Under the pieces are notes generated by a model. It ran no database searches. It worked only from the letters and a program-made list of their open reading frames with translations, and was not told the origin of the DNA. Source: Bacteroidales bacterium (lineage in GTDB: Bacteria > Bacteroidota > Bacteroidia > Bacteroidales > P3). Taken from it: 64,000 nucleotides of DNA. Of this stretch, positions 62,384-64,000 are shown piece after piece. Every line of letters begins with the position of its first letter. Position 1 is the first letter of the stretch. Where the stretch lies: NCBI GenBank assembly GCA_017960475.1, contig JAGCZH010000018.1, forward strand, positions 62,001 to 126,000, read 5' to 3'. The translations under genes and the position numbers were made by a program.

Positions 62384-62474
62384 GAGTATTGCCACGCACA
62401 AATCAGCTCTACGCGCTCCACTGGAGCTTGAGTATTGCCACGCACCATCAGCTCTACGCGCTCCACTGGAGCTT
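62384..62474. repeat. Tandem duplication of a 45/46-bp unit beside tRNA-Arg
   Basis: Two copies, 62384-62429 and 62430-62474, start GAGTATTGCCACGCAC and end GAGCTT. They differ at the middle junction (AAAT versus CAT). Each contains the palindrome GCTCCA-C-TGGAGC. The second copy ends one base from the discriminator base of tRNA-Arg. Confidence 0.85.
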
Positions 62475-62475
62475 G

Positions 62476-62547
62476 TACCCCCTGGGGGAATCGAACCCTC
62501 ATTTAAAGTTTAGGAAACTTCCGTTCTATCCGTTGAACTAAGGGGGC
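62476..62547 (-). tRNA. tRNA-Arg (CCT)
   Basis: The minus strand folds as a cloverleaf with acceptor GCCCCCT/AGGGGGT. The anticodon stem is GAAGT/ACTTT with loop TTCCTAA, anticodon CCT, and the T arm is GAGGGTTCGATTCCCCC. CCA is not encoded. It follows the 59-aa ORF on the same strand, without a clear promoter of its own, so it may be read through from the infB unit. Confidence 0.93.
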
Positions 62548-62650
62548 AATTTGTGATAAGATAACTTTTATAATGTGGTTTTATTGTGACTAATGTAAGG
62601 TTTGAAAGGATGAAAAGGATGAAAGGGTAAAAAGGTTTAAAAGTATATGA

Positions 62651-62830
62651 TTATTGTTTTGCCAGATTTTTGAGGGCTTCGCTGGCAGGGATGCGTTGTA
62701 TGGTGTTGTTGTCGTCGCAGACAACAATATCTTGTCCGTGTAGTGCTTTTTCCTCGAGCATCCGACGCTCGGCAAGGGCAAGACCATATTCCAACTTTTC
62801 TGTTAATATTAGGGCTTCTTTGTCTGACAT
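62651..62830 (-). CDS. 59-aa protein overlapping the zeta-toxin-like gene, candidate antitoxin
   Basis: The ORF starts at ATG 62828-62830 and stops at 62651. Its start overlaps the zeta-toxin-like gene by 22 nt, in another frame. The translation begins MSDKEALILTEKLEYGLALA, continues ERRMLEEKALHGQDIVVCDD and ends ALKNLAKQ. It is charged, helical at both ends, and has a short strand-rich centre. Overlap, shared strand and gene size fit a toxin-antitoxin pair in reversed order. No antitoxin family was recognised from sequence, so this call is inference. Confidence 0.6.
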   Translation of the reverse strand: MSDKEALILTEKLEYGLALAERRMLEEKALHGQDIVVCDDNNTIQRIPASEALKNLAKQ

Positions 62831-63399
62831 AACGTGATTAGTTTATTATATACATTTTCCTCGTAAATAGTAGAATCAAGTTGTTTTCCTCCTCGTGCAA
62901 TGATTATGCGGGGTGATTCGCTGTTGTCGTATATCGACCAATAGTTAACTTCGGGGATGTATATGTTGAATAGGTTTGTAATTCCGGCAATGTATCGGCG
63001 TCTGGCTGTGGCTGGTGGTATGTCGTGACCGCCATTTTTGACTCGTTCGGCTATTCTCTGCAAAGCCAACTCGGGTGTGCGTAGCCAGAAGAAGACGAGT
63101 GTAACCACATAGTTTTTCGCTTGAGCTTGTCGAACCAGATTAATGTATGAGCGGGTTGCCAATGTTGTCTCGATGGCGAAGGATTCCTCGCGTCCGAGCA
63201 GCTCTTTTATGCGCTTCAGCATTAGTTTGCCTGCTTCGAGTGTCATACTGTTGGGATTAAAGGGGGAGAGACCTCGCGCTATTTCGTCGGAGTTGACAAA
63301 TTCCCTACAGTCGAGAATCTCAGGCAATATTGTATAGGAGGCCGTTGTTTTTCCGGCCCCGTTACATCCTCCAATAATATAGAGATTCTTTTCCGACAC
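62809..63399 (-). CDS. Zeta-toxin-like P-loop kinase
   Basis: This 196-aa protein resembles zeta-type toxin kinases, some of which phosphorylate UDP-N-acetylglucosamine. The Walker A motif GGCNGAGKTT is at residues 10-19. The acidic block EFVNSDEIARGLSPFNP and the arginine-containing GREESFAIETTLATRSYINLVRQ helix fit the family. Other members may have ordinary kinase roles. It starts 6 nt after the infB stop codon and overlaps a 59-aa ORF at its end. Confidence 0.85.
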   Translation of the reverse strand: MSEKNLYIIGGCNGAGKTTASYTILPEILDCREFVNSDEIARGLSPFNPNSMTLEAGKLMLKRIKELLGREESFAIETTLATRSYINLVRQAQAKNYVVTLVFFWLRTPELALQRIAERVKNGGHDIPPATARRRYIAGITNLFNIYIPEVNYWSIYDNSESPRIIIARGGKQLDSTIYEENVYNKLITLCQTKKP

Positions 63400-63405
63400 T
63401 TTGTG

Positions 63406-64000
63406 TTACAGCTTTCTCTTTATCTCGATAACCTCATAGGCTTCGACAATATCGCCGACCTTGATGTCGTTGAAGTTCTCAATGTTAAGACCGCAGTCTT
63501 GACCGCTGACCACTTCCTTGACATCGTCTTTGAAACGTTTCAGCGAAGCCAGTTTGCCCGTGTAGACAACGATACCGTCGCGAATGATGCGTATGTTGCT
63601 TTGACGGCTGATTTTGCCGTCGAGGCACATACATCCGGCGATGGTGCCGACCTTGCTGATTTTGAAGGTTTCTCGTATCTCAAGGTTGGCGGTGATTTTC
63701 TCCTGTTTTTCAGGCGAAAGCATACCTTCGATAGCATCTTTGAGTTCGTTGATGGCATCGTAGATAATGCTGTAGAGACGTATGTCGATATGTTCTGTCT
63801 CAGCCATTTTGCGAGCGCCAACGCTTGGACGAACCTGGAAGCCGATAATGATGGCGTCGCTGGATTCGGCAAGGAGGACATCGTTTTCGGTGATTTGTCC
63901 CACGGCTTTGTGGATGACATTGACTTGAACCTCGTCGGTGGAGAGTTTCAGCAAGGAGTCGCTCAATGCCTCGACCGAGCCGTCGACGTCGGCCTTGACG
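63406..64000 (-). CDS. infB: Translation initiation factor IF-2, 3' part only
   Basis: The frame runs off the right edge of the window ([20 protein letters not shown] at the edge), so only the C-terminal 198 residues are visible. They match the C1/C2 region of IF-2, which places initiator tRNA on the 30S subunit. Blocks seen are [37 protein letters not shown] and [15 protein letters not shown] at the end. A methionine at 63966 is internal. The zeta-toxin-like gene starts 6 nt later, so the two are likely co-transcribed. Confidence 0.97.
   Translation of the reverse strand, partial: VKADVDGSVEALSDSLLKLSTDEVQVNVIHKAVGQITENDVLLAESSDAIIIGFQVRPSVGARKMAETEHIDIRLYSIIYDAINELKDAIEGMLSPEKQEKITANLEIRETFKISKVGTIAGCMCLDGKISRQSNIRIIRDGIVVYTGKLASLKRFKDDVKEVVSGQDCGLNIENFNDIKVGDIVEAYEVIEIKRKL

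Noticed and set aside
62590..62787. 65-codon minus-strand ORF
   Set aside because: It is a shifted frame of the 59-aa gene at 62651-62830 and has a non-protein-like translation.

Overview
The window reads as chromosomal DNA of a Bacteroidota bacterium, most likely an uncultured, anaerobic member of the Bacteroidales. Seen directly: two core type IX secretion (T9SS) proteins (SprA/Sov and PorZ), several proteins ending in T9SS sorting domains of type A or type B, and promoters of the Bacteroidota form (TTTG, 19 nt, TAnnTTTG) at three or more sites. Shine-Dalgarno motifs are mostly absent and intergenic leaders are A/T-rich. Inferred from gene content: amino-acid fermentation, from a lysine-fermentation type ammonia-lyase (kal) next to a CoA-transferase subunit, and a urocanate hydratase.

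Layout. 1-4.9 kb: a 5'-truncated type B sorting-domain protein, a fused methionine sulfoxide reductase (fRMsr-MsrA), a second type B secreted protein, an M1-like metallopeptidase and an array of 42-bp hairpin repeats. 4.9-7.7 kb (minus strand): a small membrane protein, lepA and a Cys/His-rich exported protein. 7.8-16.2 kb: lipid kinase, phosphohexomutase, SIMPL protein, TPR protein, O-antigen ligase-like protein (minus), rsmA/ksgA and an MntP-like exporter. 16.3-17.9 kb (minus): kal, a four-helix-bundle protein and CoA-transferase subunit A. 18-22.4 kb: an exported protein, GtrA, a duplicated 271-bp non-coding element, an M14 carboxypeptidase with a sorting domain and a glycosyltransferase.

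22.5-38.1 kb (all minus): sprA, ruvA, a beta-helix lipoprotein, an M64 peptidase, hutU and a polytopic membrane protein. 38.2-49.6 kb (minus): two tandem paralogous subtilases that each seem to end in an outer-membrane beta-barrel, recO, porZ, mreD, mreC, gmk and a Pro/Glu-rich protein. 49.9-58.4 kb: an M16 peptidase, a polytopic membrane protein, a YqiA-like hydrolase, an M3 peptidase and a coiled-coil lipoprotein. 58.4-64 kb (minus): trpS, tRNA-His, a Vsr endonuclease, a T9SS cargo protein with a fibronectin-like domain, tRNA-Arg with an adjacent tandem duplication, a 59-aa protein overlapping a zeta-toxin-like kinase gene, and the 3' part of infB.

How it fits together: SprA is the outer-membrane translocon and PorZ a surface component of the complex that attaches cargo. 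The type A and type B proteins are their likely clients. The two subtilases lack sorting domains and may anchor themselves by their own barrels. Repeats are a second theme: hairpin repeats, a duplicated structured element, a dispersed element upstream of two protease genes, and pyrimidine-rich leader tracts in front of many genes.
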